Shown: piece after piece, positions 33,827 through 43,081 of the stretch
How the letters are laid out: each line of letters opens with the position of its first letter
Numbering within the stretch: the first letter of the stretch is position 1
Assembly: GCA_002714465.1 (NCBI GenBank)
Contig: PAXL01000056.1
Location: 33,560 to 97,559 of the forward strand
Length of the DNA stretch: 64,000 nucleotides
Source: Gemmatimonadota bacterium
GTDB lineage: Bacteria > Latescibacterota > UBA2968
Direction of reading: 5' to 3'
Translations under genes and position numbers: made by a program
The notes under the pieces: model-generated
What the model saw: only the letters and a program-made list of their open reading frames with translations
Database searches by the model: none
What the model was told of the DNA's origin: nothing

Positions 33827-33932
33827 CGTTACCCAAAACCGGTCTCTGCCTTACGTGTCGCTGCCCCAATGTTTTCGAACCCAGTTAACAGCCAGGACCA
33901 GAGTACTGGGCTCTTTGATCTGTAAGGGTGTC

Positions 33933-35099
33933 TCAGCCCCAAACACTATCCCTCCGCATCGCTGCGAATGAATCGTCAAAAGCATTCAGCGCCAAGTCTA
34001 TGTCCTCCGCAGAATGGGAATAGCACGGGTAGCAGACAGAATAGAGAAGGATTCCTCGCTTGAACATCTCGGCACACATTCGATCGTAGAGCTGACTGTC
34101 CGTGGCCCCATCGCCCGACCGGAATCCGAATACACCCAGCGGCGAGTAGCCCAAGAAACCGGCATCTACGCCGTTCCTGTCTGCGATCTCGTTGACTCCA
34201 CGATGAAGCTGCTCTCCGCGGGCCCAGAGCGTCTCGATCACCTCTTCAGTTCGGTAGACACCGATCACGGCCCGCGCAGCTGCAAGTCCGAGGGCATCGC
34301 CCCCAAAGGTCGAGGATACGGCAGCTTCGCGAACGGTCTCCATGATGTCGCGTTTCCCGACGTAGCAGGAAAGCGGAACGCCGTTCGACATACCCTTCGC
34401 GAATACTGACAGATCAGGGGTGACACCAAACAGCTCTTGGGCACCGCCTGTTCTCAGCCTGAAACCCGTGACAACCTCATCGTAGATCAGAAGCGCACCG
34501 TGTTCGTCCGATAGACGTCTGAGCTCCCCTAAGAACGCTAGGGCCTGGTCCATACCGACATAATCACAGGATACACTGATCGCGGCCACGTTCTCCGGAT
34601 TCCGTTTCAGCGCGTCTTCAAAAGCCTGGGTATCACCCCACGGAAGTGCTTCGTATACAGACTGCACCACCTCGGGAACACCCGGTCGCGTCATAGTGTT
34701 AACCCACCCGTGATACCCGCTGGATAGGATGATATCCCGTTTAGTGTATGCGCGGGCAAGTCTGTGAGCGGCTGCCATCGCTTCACCCCCGGTCTTGAGA
34801 AAGCGAACCTGTTCTGCACATGGGATCAGTTCTATCAAGTCTTTCGCCAAGGCGACCTCAAGCGGATGCGCATAGCTATAGACGAAGCCGTCAGCCGCCT
34901 GCTTCTGAACGGCTTCCACAACCGCAGGATAGGCATAACCAAGCGTTATCGGCCCTAGCCCTGCACGAAAGTCGACGTATTCATTACCGTCGACATCCCA
35001 CACCCGACACCCTTCACCCCGGACAAGGTAGCAGGGCTCGATACCGCGCAGGCTCTCTCTTGGGACCTTCGAGTGCGTCTGGCTTCCCATGGGTGTCAC
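33933..35099 (-). CDS. Class III PLP aminotransferase (glutamate-1-semialdehyde mutase-like)
   Basis: 388 residues from the first standard start, GTG 35099. PLP-binding Lys is K235 (VFAKGMSNG); YDEVVTGFR carries the cofactor Asp, and GYHGWV stacks on PLP. Family proteins start earlier, and the frame upstream continues to read like the family (TAESWKLYDEACRV) with no ATG, GTG or TTG back to the previous gene's stop. A GAGGAG site at 35169-35174 stands six bases before an in-frame ATC at 35162, so a non-standard start there is likely, adding 21 residues. It follows the DegT gene and probably transaminates a sugar or amino acid made by that run. Confidence 0.9.
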   Translation of the reverse strand: MTPMGSQTHSKVPRESLRGIEPCYLVRGEGCRVWDVDGNEYVDFRAGLGPITLGYAYPAVVEAVQKQAADGFVYSYAHPLEVALAKDLIELIPCAEQVRFLKTGGEAMAAAHRLARAYTKRDIILSSGYHGWVNTMTRPGVPEVVQSVYEALPWGDTQAFEDALKRNPENVAAISVSCDYVGMDQALAFLGELRRLSDEHGALLIYDEVVTGFRLRTGGAQELFGVTPDLSVFAKGMSNGVPLSCYVGKRDIMETVREAAVSSTFGGDALGLAAARAVIGVYRTEEVIETLWARGEQLHRGVNEIADRNGVDAGFLGYSPLGVFGFRSGDGATDSQLYDRMCAEMFKRGILLYSVCYPCYSHSAEDIDLALNAFDDSFAAMRRDSVWG

Positions 35100-35240
35100 G
35101 CGACAGGCTTCGTCGTAGAGCTTCCAAGATTCGGCTGTTGTATGGTCTTCCGGCTTTCTGATTACTGGCTCCTCAAAAGAAATGCCCCCAGCCAGCGTTT
35201 CGAACTCGTGCCTTGGGGCGGTCGATTCCTGTTGTTCGGG

Positions 35241-36470
35241 CTATTCCGTTGACAATCCTCGCGCAACCTTTTGGATCGCCATTCCCATGTCACGGATATC
35301 CTCTTCCGACAAATGCTCGTGTATGCCCATCACGCACACGGTCGATAGTGCCTTGACTGCGTTGGGAACGAGGCTGGCATCATATTGATAGTCTCTGCTC
35401 GCCACTTCACTGTCGAAAGGGAACCCGCTCTTCCCATAGGTCTGCTTCTTCGTCAGGAAATCACCCCGCATGTAGATTGGGTCGCCGATGTAGTGTGCGG
35501 AAACAGACACGCCCTCCGCCCTTACGGCCTCACAAAACCGATCCGGGTCGTGTTCCGTCACATGGAAGATGTAGTTCCACCAGGTCGTTTCTCGATCGTC
35601 CTGTTCGGAAATGACGGTAACACCGGGTGCATCGGTGAGCAGGTCTGTGAGCTGGCGTCCGAGCGCAATACGTTGGAGTGTCACGTCACGCAGCTTCTTG
35701 AGCTGTGCGATCCCGACAGCACCCTGCATCTCGGTCATCCTGTAATTTGGGGCGAGAAAAGCGTGGTCCCGCTCCCCCATATACTTGTAGTCCCAACCTT
35801 TGTCCGAGAAGAGTTTCAGCCGGATATACGTCTCCTCGTCATTGGTGATCGCCATTCCTCCGTCGCCGGTCGTCATGTGCTTCGATTGCTGCAGGCTGAA
35901 GCACGCGATGTGCCCGGTCGCACCCGCATACCGGTCCTTATACATCGTCGCGTGACACTGGCTGCAGTCTTCGATCAGAACCAGGTTGTGTACCTTCGCG
36001 ATTTCGGCCACCTCATCCGTGTCGCAGGGCCGACCGAACAAATGGACGAGTATGATCGCCTTGGTCCGATCGGTGATATTCGCCTCGATCGACTCTGGTG
36101 TCATGTTCATCGTGAAGGGATCGACATCGGCAAACGTTGGAATCGCGTTCTGTATCAGGATCGGCATCACGCTTCCCGGATCCGTGATCGGGGCTGTAAT
36201 GATTTCGTCGCCGGGATCCGGGTTGACGGCACCGACGGCCAGATGGATCGCGGCGGTCCCGCTTGTACATGACTGTGCATACTTGACCCCATAGAAGGCC
36301 GCGAAGTCTTTTTCGAACTGTGGAACGAAAGTACCGTTCTTGCCGAAAAGGTTCTGGCTTCGGACGGCCTCGAGGAGCAACTTCTCCTCCTCTTCGCCGA
36401 AGGGCTTACGACTTTGGAACGGATCTTTGCGAACAGGGCTACCGCCGTCAATGGCTAATAGTTCAGACAA
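35241..36470 (-). CDS. DegT/DnrJ/EryC1/StrS family aminotransferase
   Basis: 409 residues from a TTG at 36470 with GGGAGAG upstream. Fold type I PLP enzyme: SCTSGTAAIHLAV (substrate/cofactor), EDCSQCHA (cofactor Asp), and K197 in LQQSKHMTTGDGG as the Schiff-base Lys. DegT enzymes transaminate keto-sugars for modified sugars and secondary metabolites. Downstream is the class III aminotransferase, upstream by 33 bp the glycan-type protein, so they are one transcript. The Lys-flanking QSKHMTTGDGG is typical of the branch annotated as sugar or glutamine:scyllo-inositol aminotransferase. Confidence 0.92.
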   Translation of the reverse strand: MSELLAIDGGSPVRKDPFQSRKPFGEEEEKLLLEAVRSQNLFGKNGTFVPQFEKDFAAFYGVKYAQSCTSGTAAIHLAVGAVNPDPGDEIITAPITDPGSVMPILIQNAIPTFADVDPFTMNMTPESIEANITDRTKAIILVHLFGRPCDTDEVAEIAKVHNLVLIEDCSQCHATMYKDRYAGATGHIACFSLQQSKHMTTGDGGMAITNDEETYIRLKLFSDKGWDYKYMGERDHAFLAPNYRMTEMQGAVGIAQLKKLRDVTLQRIALGRQLTDLLTDAPGVTVISEQDDRETTWWNYIFHVTEHDPDRFCEAVRAEGVSVSAHYIGDPIYMRGDFLTKKQTYGKSGFPFDSEVASRDYQYDASLVPNAVKALSTVCVMGIHEHLSEEDIRDMGMAIQKVARGLSTE

Positions 36471-36503
36471 AAAAGTCTCTCCCGGAGTTCAGAGAAACCC
36501 AGA

Positions 36504-38216
36504 TCAAAGAATCTGCAGAACCATCTTGTACTGTGTCTGGGTCTCGGTGAATGGCATAACGACGACGATTCGACCGTCGAAGGGGTCGCCTTCCCCGCCC
36601 TTCTTATAGGGGTTGTGAGGGAGAGCCGGCCACTCGATTCTACATCCGGAAGGCAGGAGGAGACGCCAACCGTTGTGTTCGACGAACCCCGCCTCGCCGG
36701 GGACAGACCAAGAAAACGGCTGTTCACCCAGAGGTATCGAATCACCCGTAGAGAGGCGAAGTTGGTCGCCGAAACTCGGAACGAGTGTAAGATGTCCCTC
36801 GACCTGCCCTGTCGAATTCTCTGCCTGGTATATGAGCCCAAGCTCGTTGTCTCCTCTTTCGACGACCGAGACAAGACCCACCACATCGCGATACAACAAC
36901 CGAACGGTCAGCGTAGACCCGTCTTCCTCTATCGCAACCTCATCCGGGACGTGCTGTAAGGCATCTGTCAGGAAGTCCGGGTCTTCATCGCCGGGTGTGT
37001 GCCGCAGCTGTTTCACATCTCCCACTGTGAAGTTGCTCCAGAGGGGCTGAAGCTTGGTATTTCCACCACCCAGGATCACGCCTACGCGATCATGATAAAC
37101 GCTCTGAAAGTTCTGCCAGTCCTGCCCCCATCGGTTTGCGTGAGGAGCCTGCCGGAAAGCATTTGAGCAGATGAACCAGGGCTTGCTTCTGCGGACGGCG
37201 GCCAGATCTCCCATGCGATAAGCATGCGTGTCTCTCGAACCGGCCGTCGGCTCAGCCTCGCCTTCTCCGGAATGCAGAAGCATGGACGCCGCATAGTCGG
37301 CATCGAACACCTGCCCGGAATTGAACATCGTCAGCCGCGATGCTTTTCTGTCTTTCGCCGGCAAATCGGGTTTGGAGGCTGAGATGATCCGCTCATGCTG
37401 CTGCGCCAGAAATCCGCGTCCATGTGGCGTGTGACTGAAGCCTGGATTGCCCGGCCGAATCGTCGGGTGATACCAGTTCCGCCCGTCGACGGTTTCGACT
37501 ACGCTGCCATCCGGGTAGGCGAATGCCGCGTGGAAGCGAGCCGCGCGATCGAGAGCTTCGAGCAGACGATCATCCTGGCTCTCGGTGAAGAGGGTGCCCA
37601 GCGCGTCGACGTATACGAAGTTGTATGAAACGACGGGCCCTTCGTGCTCGGGCCACCACCCATGCTCTGATTGCGTTTCAGCGACCCGCCGGCCAAAGGC
37701 AATAGCTTGATCGAGCCACGCCTGACGCTCAAATGCAAGCCCCGCGAAGTACAGCCCCATCGAATGATGTGCCGGGATGTTTTGCACCCGGTTCAGACAG
37801 GTCTCCGAGATGCCCGTATACCCTCGAATCAACGCAGCATCCCACTCCTGGCGATCATCAGATCCAAAGGCATCTCGCGTCAACCAGTATGCCCGTATCC
37901 ATCGACTGTACGACCAGGGCATATATATCTGCCCCCACGTCGAGTAGTCCTTCTTTCTGAACGTGAACATTCCTTCCTCGTCCTGAGCATCGATCAGCGC
38001 GTGACCGCCCTGGACGATCGCCGACAGAACAGCCTCATCACCGCAGTAGCGACTGTCTTCTAGCGACCACACGGCAGCTAGAGACAGGAGCACGTTCTGA
38101 TCCGTCGAGATCCACGGCTCAGCACCGAACTGACCGTTGTCTTTCTGAGAAGCCAGGATGTCAGGGATGGCGGAATCGAGTGATTCCAAGAGTTGGGGTT
38201 CGGGTTTCCAGATCAT
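36504..38216 (-). CDS. Heparinase-like (alpha/alpha)-toroid protein, function unknown
   Basis: 570 residues with no signal peptide. Residues about 1-330 are helical repeats with aromatic pairs (QNVLLSLAAVWSLED, MPWSYSRWIRAYWL, AHHSMGLYFAGLAFE), as in the (a/a)6 toroids of polysaccharide lyases and unsaturated glycosidases. Residues about 330-570 are strand-rich, like the lyase beta-sandwich. Candidate catalytic residues include H and Y in NRVQNIPAHHSM. It heads the group with the two aminotransferases. I cannot assign a known enzyme; a uronic-acid or glycan-processing role is a guess. The 219-bp gap upstream shows short GTTCAG repeats only. Confidence 0.55.
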   Translation of the reverse strand: MIWKPEPQLLESLDSAIPDILASQKDNGQFGAEPWISTDQNVLLSLAAVWSLEDSRYCGDEAVLSAIVQGGHALIDAQDEEGMFTFRKKDYSTWGQIYMPWSYSRWIRAYWLTRDAFGSDDRQEWDAALIRGYTGISETCLNRVQNIPAHHSMGLYFAGLAFERQAWLDQAIAFGRRVAETQSEHGWWPEHEGPVVSYNFVYVDALGTLFTESQDDRLLEALDRAARFHAAFAYPDGSVVETVDGRNWYHPTIRPGNPGFSHTPHGRGFLAQQHERIISASKPDLPAKDRKASRLTMFNSGQVFDADYAASMLLHSGEGEAEPTAGSRDTHAYRMGDLAAVRRSKPWFICSNAFRQAPHANRWGQDWQNFQSVYHDRVGVILGGGNTKLQPLWSNFTVGDVKQLRHTPGDEDPDFLTDALQHVPDEVAIEEDGSTLTVRLLYRDVVGLVSVVERGDNELGLIYQAENSTGQVEGHLTLVPSFGDQLRLSTGDSIPLGEQPFSWSVPGEAGFVEHNGWRLLLPSGCRIEWPALPHNPYKKGGEGDPFDGRIVVVMPFTETQTQYKMVLQIL

Positions 38217-38435
38217 ATAGACAGTTCAGAGTTCAAGGATGGGCTCATAGTTCAGGGACCCGCCAAACGTCACTACACAGAGCGGACCGAGGAGAGATAT
38301 TGCCCTGTTCAGGCTGGGGGCAGAGCCAGTAATACGCTGTACTCTGCACGCTCGTCTCCAGGGTCTAATAATTACAATCGCTCTCGGCGCGCATTAACAC
38401 CGCTAATCCAAGTGTCGAGTACACATTGTCTTCTT

Positions 38436-39587
38436 TCACGAAGCACCTGACCTTGCACACGGCCAGAAAGGCCCATCTTCGCGGAACTTCCTCGCATACT
38501 TCTCAACCATATCAATGTCGAGCTCGATCCCCATCCCTGGACGGCTAAGGACCTCGATATCGCCACCATCAAATGCAAGCAATTCCGCCGGAACGATGTC
38601 GTTTTCGTTCAGTTGATGCATGACCTGATGGCCAGCAGTCTGGTTGGGTATCGAGGCGAAAACCTGTAGGGCCGTCAGTGTGCTAACACCGGTCTCCCCC
38701 ATCACACCGTGCCGGCAAACGGGCAACCCAGCAGACTGCGCTACATCGGCAAGCATCTTCATCCCGAGAACACCTCCTGTCTCGTGCAAGCCCGCAACTA
38801 TCACATCCGCTGCGGCTTTCTGGATAACTTGAAGAGCCTCTTTCACCGTGAAGCAGCCCTGGTCCACGGCGACCGGCATAGATACCACTTCCCGAACTCG
38901 TGCGAGCCCATCGAGGTCCTGCCAATCCACAGGCTGTTCCACGAAATCGATATCGAACGGTGCAAGCGCATCCAGTTCCACAATGGCCTCGTCCACCTCC
39001 CATGCCATGTTCGCGTCTACCCGGAACCGGACCTCGCGGCCGACACGATCACGAATCGCTTCCACACAGGCGACATCTCTGTCGCGACCTCTACCCACCT
39101 TCAGATAGAGAACCGTGAAACCAGCGTCGACCAGTTCTTCGGCGTGATTGGCAAGCTTAGCGGGGTCATCACCCTGAAGGAATCCGAAGTGATTTATTCG
39201 ATCTCGAACCGCGCCCCCAAGAAGCTCGTGAACAGGGACCCCATCTGCCTGCCCCGCGATATCCCACAAGGCTGTCTCGACGCCTGCAAGAGCCTGGTGC
39301 GCGAAGCGACGCATGTCGTCCCATTTCGCGTACCGATAGAACCGATGCAGGAACGACTCGATACGCAGAGGATCCTCGCCTTCAAGGACGCGGGCGGCTG
39401 CCCGAATCACACCGACAATCGCCTCGACCGACCGGTCGCCGCAGGCCTCCCCGATCCCTATCAGCCCCTCATCCGTCTGGACCTCGACCAGAACCGAGTT
39501 GATACCCTCGGTCACACCCTGGCTGTAGTAATAGGCCTCCTTGAATGGAATCGACAGAGGCGTGATTCTGACTTCCGTGACGATCAA
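38436..39587 (-). CDS. Mandelate racemase/muconate lactonizing enzyme family protein
   Basis: 383 residues, enolase superfamily. N-terminal capping domain (1-125) then a TIM barrel. Metal ligands are D191 (RVDANMAW), E217 (DFVEQPV) and D242 (AVDQG). The base on the second strand is K163 in YLKVG; the usual KxK has Gly at the second Lys position, so a one-base reaction such as dehydration or epimerisation is likely. His 290-region CRHG provides the other face. Neighbours suggest a sugar acid substrate. ATG 39587 with TCCTTG-free but purine-rich leader. Confidence 0.93.
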   Translation of the reverse strand: MIVTEVRITPLSIPFKEAYYYSQGVTEGINSVLVEVQTDEGLIGIGEACGDRSVEAIVGVIRAAARVLEGEDPLRIESFLHRFYRYAKWDDMRRFAHQALAGVETALWDIAGQADGVPVHELLGGAVRDRINHFGFLQGDDPAKLANHAEELVDAGFTVLYLKVGRGRDRDVACVEAIRDRVGREVRFRVDANMAWEVDEAIVELDALAPFDIDFVEQPVDWQDLDGLARVREVVSMPVAVDQGCFTVKEALQVIQKAAADVIVAGLHETGGVLGMKMLADVAQSAGLPVCRHGVMGETGVSTLTALQVFASIPNQTAGHQVMHQLNENDIVPAELLAFDGGDIEVLSRPGMGIELDIDMVEKYARKFREDGPFWPCARSGAS

Positions 39588-39609
39588 GGTTTCCTTCTCC
39601 TCCTGGTCG

Positions 39610-40788
39610 CTAGTCGATCAGGTCGTCGATTTTCGATGTCTCGAGAAACTCTAGCTGGAGCGGCACTTCAGACTTCAATCTGTTGTTTCCAACAAGCCTG
39701 ATGGTTCCATCACCAACGCGTTCGATGTCACTGACGACCTTGAAACCTTTGGGAACCTTGGCTACACCCACAATGCACGGCACATCATACGGCTTTCGCG
39801 ACGAGAAATTGTGGAAGGTCTTGATCCCCCGACGCGACAGATCGTTCGGCTTGGATGAGGCCGCGATCCCGTCGCCCCAGAAGGTCGTCCCTTCCTCGAT
39901 TCCCATCACGTTGACGTGTCTGCCGTTCCACGGGGCATAGTGTCTCCCACCGTTCGTGAGCCAAAGAACGGTGCTTGCAAGAATTCGTGGATTCTTGATG
40001 TTGAACCAAACGTAGCGCTCTTGTTCAAACGTGGCCGCCGACCACGCGAATTCGAGCCTCGGGTCGGCACATACCATGGCTAGATCCTCGTATCCCCGGC
40101 GGTTCGGGTAAGACGTCAGGTCGGTTGTTGTGCCGTCGATCAGAGGAACACGCTTCAGGTCTTCGATCGTCTGTCCAGGTTTGAGGACCGAATAGGTGCC
40201 CATCTCCGGTCTCTCAACTGGGCTGTAGAAGGTTGCAGCATGTTTGTGCCTGCTGAATGAGAGCCTTCCCGAGCCGGGCCGATCAGGGAACTGGAGGGTC
40301 GCGTGGTGGGAGTAGGTCATCGGTCCCGACATCCCCTCGATCCTGTGACGCACATAGACAGCGTTCTCCCCGTTCAAGAGCGCCAATGACTTGTGCACAA
40401 CACCTTTCTGCAGTTTCAGGTTCATCTTCAAGTGCAGGGCTTTGCCCGCTCGAGACCTGTCCAGGTCGGAGAACCTCCACTTTCGGTTCGCAGTCTCCCC
40501 GTGGCTCGGATAGGCACGTCCCCTGTAGGTGTCCTCCCCACCACCGAAGGGCATGCAAAAAAAATCGCCTCGAAGTCCCTTGATCACGGGCGGCTGATCC
40601 TTGGGAACCTGTTCATTCCACCACGGCGCGATTGCGAATGGCTGGATGGGTGTTCGAGTATTTCTGTAGAACGTGACCGGGGCCATAAACCCACCCATCT
40701 CAGCGACGTTCATCGTGACTTCGTCAGACTGGATGGTGTAGGAGGGCTGACCGAATCGATTCCTTAGCTTCGGTTTCCTTGCAGCCAT
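39610..40788 (-). CDS. DUF4432-like / aldose-epimerase-like hypothetical protein
   Basis: About 392 residues from ATG 40788, chosen for GGGAGGTCGAT upstream; the longer frame adds 11 unlikely residues. Strand-rich with repeated H and W/Y, e.g. YSHHATLQFPDRPG, SRHKHAATFYSP, and WLTNGGRHYAPWNGRH. These features resemble galactose-mutarotase-fold proteins of the DUF4432 type. No catalytic pair can be assigned with certainty. It lies 22 bp before the mandelate-racemase-like gene, so probably same operon and same substrate class. Confidence 0.55.
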   Translation of the reverse strand: MAARKPKLRNRFGQPSYTIQSDEVTMNVAEMGGFMAPVTFYRNTRTPIQPFAIAPWWNEQVPKDQPPVIKGLRGDFFCMPFGGGEDTYRGRAYPSHGETANRKWRFSDLDRSRAGKALHLKMNLKLQKGVVHKSLALLNGENAVYVRHRIEGMSGPMTYSHHATLQFPDRPGSGRLSFSRHKHAATFYSPVERPEMGTYSVLKPGQTIEDLKRVPLIDGTTTDLTSYPNRRGYEDLAMVCADPRLEFAWSAATFEQERYVWFNIKNPRILASTVLWLTNGGRHYAPWNGRHVNVMGIEEGTTFWGDGIAASSKPNDLSRRGIKTFHNFSSRKPYDVPCIVGVAKVPKGFKVVSDIERVGDGTIRLVGNNRLKSEVPLQLEFLETSKIDDLID

Positions 40789-40918
40789 ATCGACCTCCCG
40801 ACGACTAGAGATGGTTCGCAATGATGTGCGGACGTTTCTCGACTGTCAAATGATTGCCTCAAATCAAAAAAAAGGACGCACAAAAGTGCGCCCCTATTCA
40901 CTGATCCTGTCAGAGTGT

Positions 40919-41920
40919 CTAGCAGACCATCCCCTTCTTCGCGCGCATCCCGTGGGCCGGCGGATCGTCCCCAATCCAGCGTTCATCCTGCGGCTGGCTC
41001 GCCAACTGGTATCGTGAATCAGACGAGATCCGAACAGATTTCGACCGGTTGTCCGAACTCGCGTGGAGCGTGTACATCGAGAATATCAGCAGATCGCCCA
41101 TCTTGAATTCAGCCGTTAGCCACCTTCCATCAAGTTCTTCCCGCGTCGAGATCGCGTCACCCGAAAAGGCCCCCGAGGAGTGCCAGCGGATGGACTGTCG
41201 CTCCTCTGCGGTCAACTCGCGCTCTTCGGCCCTAGCCCGCTCTACGATCTCATGCTGGTTTCCTTCGTTGGAGCAATAAGTGTCGACATCTGTGGCTCCG
41301 TATCCCTGCTTGAGAGACTGGTTAAGGTGTGATCCTTCCAGCAGCATCAGGCCACCCATCTCGAACGGCACGTCACCGAAGGGTGTCCACGACGTGTACA
41401 GATCCTTGGTCCCGCGGCCCATGTAGACGATATCGCAATGCGGCGTCGTCGCGTCGTGCCGCCCGGGCCGCTTGCATCGGAACCACGTATAGTCAAAATG
41501 GCTCACCGCTCCACCGAGGAAGAGCTCGTAAAACTCGATCATTGGTCCCGCATAAAGCACCTTGTCCAGTGGGGGGTTATTCTTCGCGAGATAAGGCATA
41601 AACGGACCGGTCGCCGCACCGTTGTAGTCGACTTCCGGTATTGCGACCCCGTCGAGCATCGGGTAGCTCTTGTCGAGAATACTCGCGTCCCAAAGCCGTT
41701 GCATGATCTCCGTTCGCGCGGCCAGGACTTCGTCCGTATCCAGTAGTCCAGGGAGATACAGGTATCCCTCGGCACCAAACCGGCGCCACAACTCCTCACG
41801 ATCGTGAAGACAGTCATTCGAGCGTGTCAGATCCCCGAAATCAGCCTCTGATTCACCGAGTAGTGCGCCTCGATAGGTCAGCGCTAGCTTGTCGTCAATC
41901 CTCAAACGTGTGTCCCCCAT
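40919..41920 (-). CDS. Phytanoyl-CoA dioxygenase (PhyH) family protein, second copy
   Basis: About 333 residues from ATG 41920. Fe(II)/2-oxoglutarate motifs: H161 and D163 in TTPHCDIVYMG, distal H286 in YTLHASSDN, and R297 for 2-oxoglutarate. N-terminal FGAEGYLYLPGLLD is typical of the family. Compared with the copy at 311-1477 it lacks the charged insertion. It lies 130 bp before the DUF4432-like gene, same direction. Substrate unknown. Confidence 0.9.
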   Translation of the reverse strand: MGDTRLRIDDKLALTYRGALLGESEADFGDLTRSNDCLHDREELWRRFGAEGYLYLPGLLDTDEVLAARTEIMQRLWDASILDKSYPMLDGVAIPEVDYNGAATGPFMPYLAKNNPPLDKVLYAGPMIEFYELFLGGAVSHFDYTWFRCKRPGRHDATTPHCDIVYMGRGTKDLYTSWTPFGDVPFEMGGLMLLEGSHLNQSLKQGYGATDVDTYCSNEGNQHEIVERARAEERELTAEERQSIRWHSSGAFSGDAISTREELDGRWLTAEFKMGDLLIFSMYTLHASSDNRSKSVRISSDSRYQLASQPQDERWIGDDPPAHGMRAKKGMVC

Positions 41921-41994
41921 CCGTTTCCGGTCAAGCGTTGATATTCTATGTCTTTTGACCTTAAATAGCAATTCACAGCCAACAGGAGATATGG

Positions 41995-42401
41995 ATGAAG
42001 CTTGAACATATGACGTCTCACGATGTCGATGCCTTGGATAGAGAGACGATTTTCGTCGTGCCCGTCGAGTCGCTCGAACAGCACAGCGATCATCTGCCTG
42101 TGTTCACAGATTCGCTATGCGGGGCGGGCAAGATAGGGCTCAGCCATACAGGCGAGACCCAAATATCGATGATCCTGGCGCTTCGGCCGGATTGGGTGCG
42201 GCCCGAACGTTTGCACATCGACGGGCAGACCGCCATTCCGCAGGTTCCTAGAATTACGATTCGCAGACGGATCGAGGTGTGATCGGAGATTCGCGGGCAG
42301 GAACAGCGGAAGAGGGACACCGATTCTTTGAAGCCTGTGTGGAACACCTGGAAACGATCTGCCGACACATAATGGATGGTAGGTTGTACGAAAAAAAATA
42401 G
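41995..42401 (+). pseudogene. Creatininase-family amidase with internal deletion
   Basis: ATG 41995, with AGGAGAT upstream, opens MKLEHMTSHDVDALDRET then VVPVESLEQHSDHLP and FTDSL, the conserved N-terminus of creatininase/MftE-type amidases with the metal motif EQHSDHLP. Directly after FTDSL the sequence jumps to a stretch matching the far C-terminal half (GETQISMILALRPDWVRPE), so roughly 100-130 codons are missing. A frameshift near 42280 then leads to GVIGDSRAGTAEEGHRFF and a stop at 42399. Not functional. Its end overlaps the ssb terminator. Confidence 0.75.
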
Positions 42402-42430
42402 CGCCCCGACTGTTTAAGTCAAGGCGCTAT
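42391..42430 (-). terminator. Intrinsic terminator of ssb
   Basis: ATAGCGCC (42398-42405) pairs with GGCGCTAT (42423-42430); on the minus strand eight Ts follow. Twenty bases after the ssb stop at 42451. Confidence 0.9.
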
Positions 42431-42450
42431 GGTTTCCAATTGTCCGCTCG

Positions 42451-42957
42451 TTAAAACGGAAGATCGTCGTCCGGATCGTTGAACGGTGGGGGCTCCGAAG
42501 CCCCGCCACCCTGCGGACCGTTACCCATTGGAGCCGTGCCCTGCGCGGGCTGAGCGGGCGCGGGCTGCTGTGAATGTCCTTCACCGCCACCACCGTAGTT
42601 CCCCCCACCAGAGTCCTCGCGGGAATCTAGCATCTGCATTTCCGCGGCGCGGATTTCAGTCGTATATCTCTTCTGACCATCCTGACCTTCCCAAGAACGG
42701 GTCTGCAGACTGCCTTCAATATAGACCTTGCTTCCCTTCCTCAGGTACTGATTGCAAATCTCGGCGAGACGTCCCCAAGCTACAATACGATGCCATTCGG
42801 TTCGCTCTTGGCGCTCGTTCGTATTTTTATCCGTCCAAGTTTCGTTCGTGGCAACGCTGAAGTTCGAAACCCCCGCGCCATTCGTCGTATATTTGAGTTC
42901 AGGATCTGATCCGACATTACCGATCAGAATTACTTTATTCACGCCTCTACGTGCCAT
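42451..42957 (-). CDS. ssb: Single-stranded DNA-binding protein SSB
   Basis: 168 residues; GAAGGAGG before ATG 42957. OB-fold at 1-110: [59 protein letters not shown] Gly/Gln/Pro-rich linker leads to the acidic tip DPDDDLPF that recruits repair and replication proteins. It acts as a tetramer on ssDNA. Monocistronic with its own terminator, rather than in the rpsF-ssb-rpsR operon. Confidence 0.97.
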   Translation of the reverse strand: MARRGVNKVILIGNVGSDPELKYTTNGAGVSNFSVATNETWTDKNTNERQERTEWHRIVAWGRLAEICNQYLRKGSKVYIEGSLQTRSWEGQDGQKRYTTEIRAAEMQMLDSREDSGGGNYGGGGEGHSQQPAPAQPAQGTAPMGNGPQGGGASEPPPFNDPDDDLPF

Positions 42958-43081
42958 ACCAGACCTCCTTCGATTGGGTAACTGTATGTGGGATCAATGG
43001 CACGTCCCTCCTGTATGATCGCGAATATACCGTCGACCTATAGGCGTGTCAAGATAGCCCCATTTCCAAGTCCTGCTCCCT

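Noticed and set aside
35385..36272. 295-codon plus-strand frame
   Set aside because: Antisense shadow of the DegT aminotransferase.
38709..39701. 330-codon plus-strand frame
   Set aside because: Antisense shadow of the mandelate-racemase-like gene.
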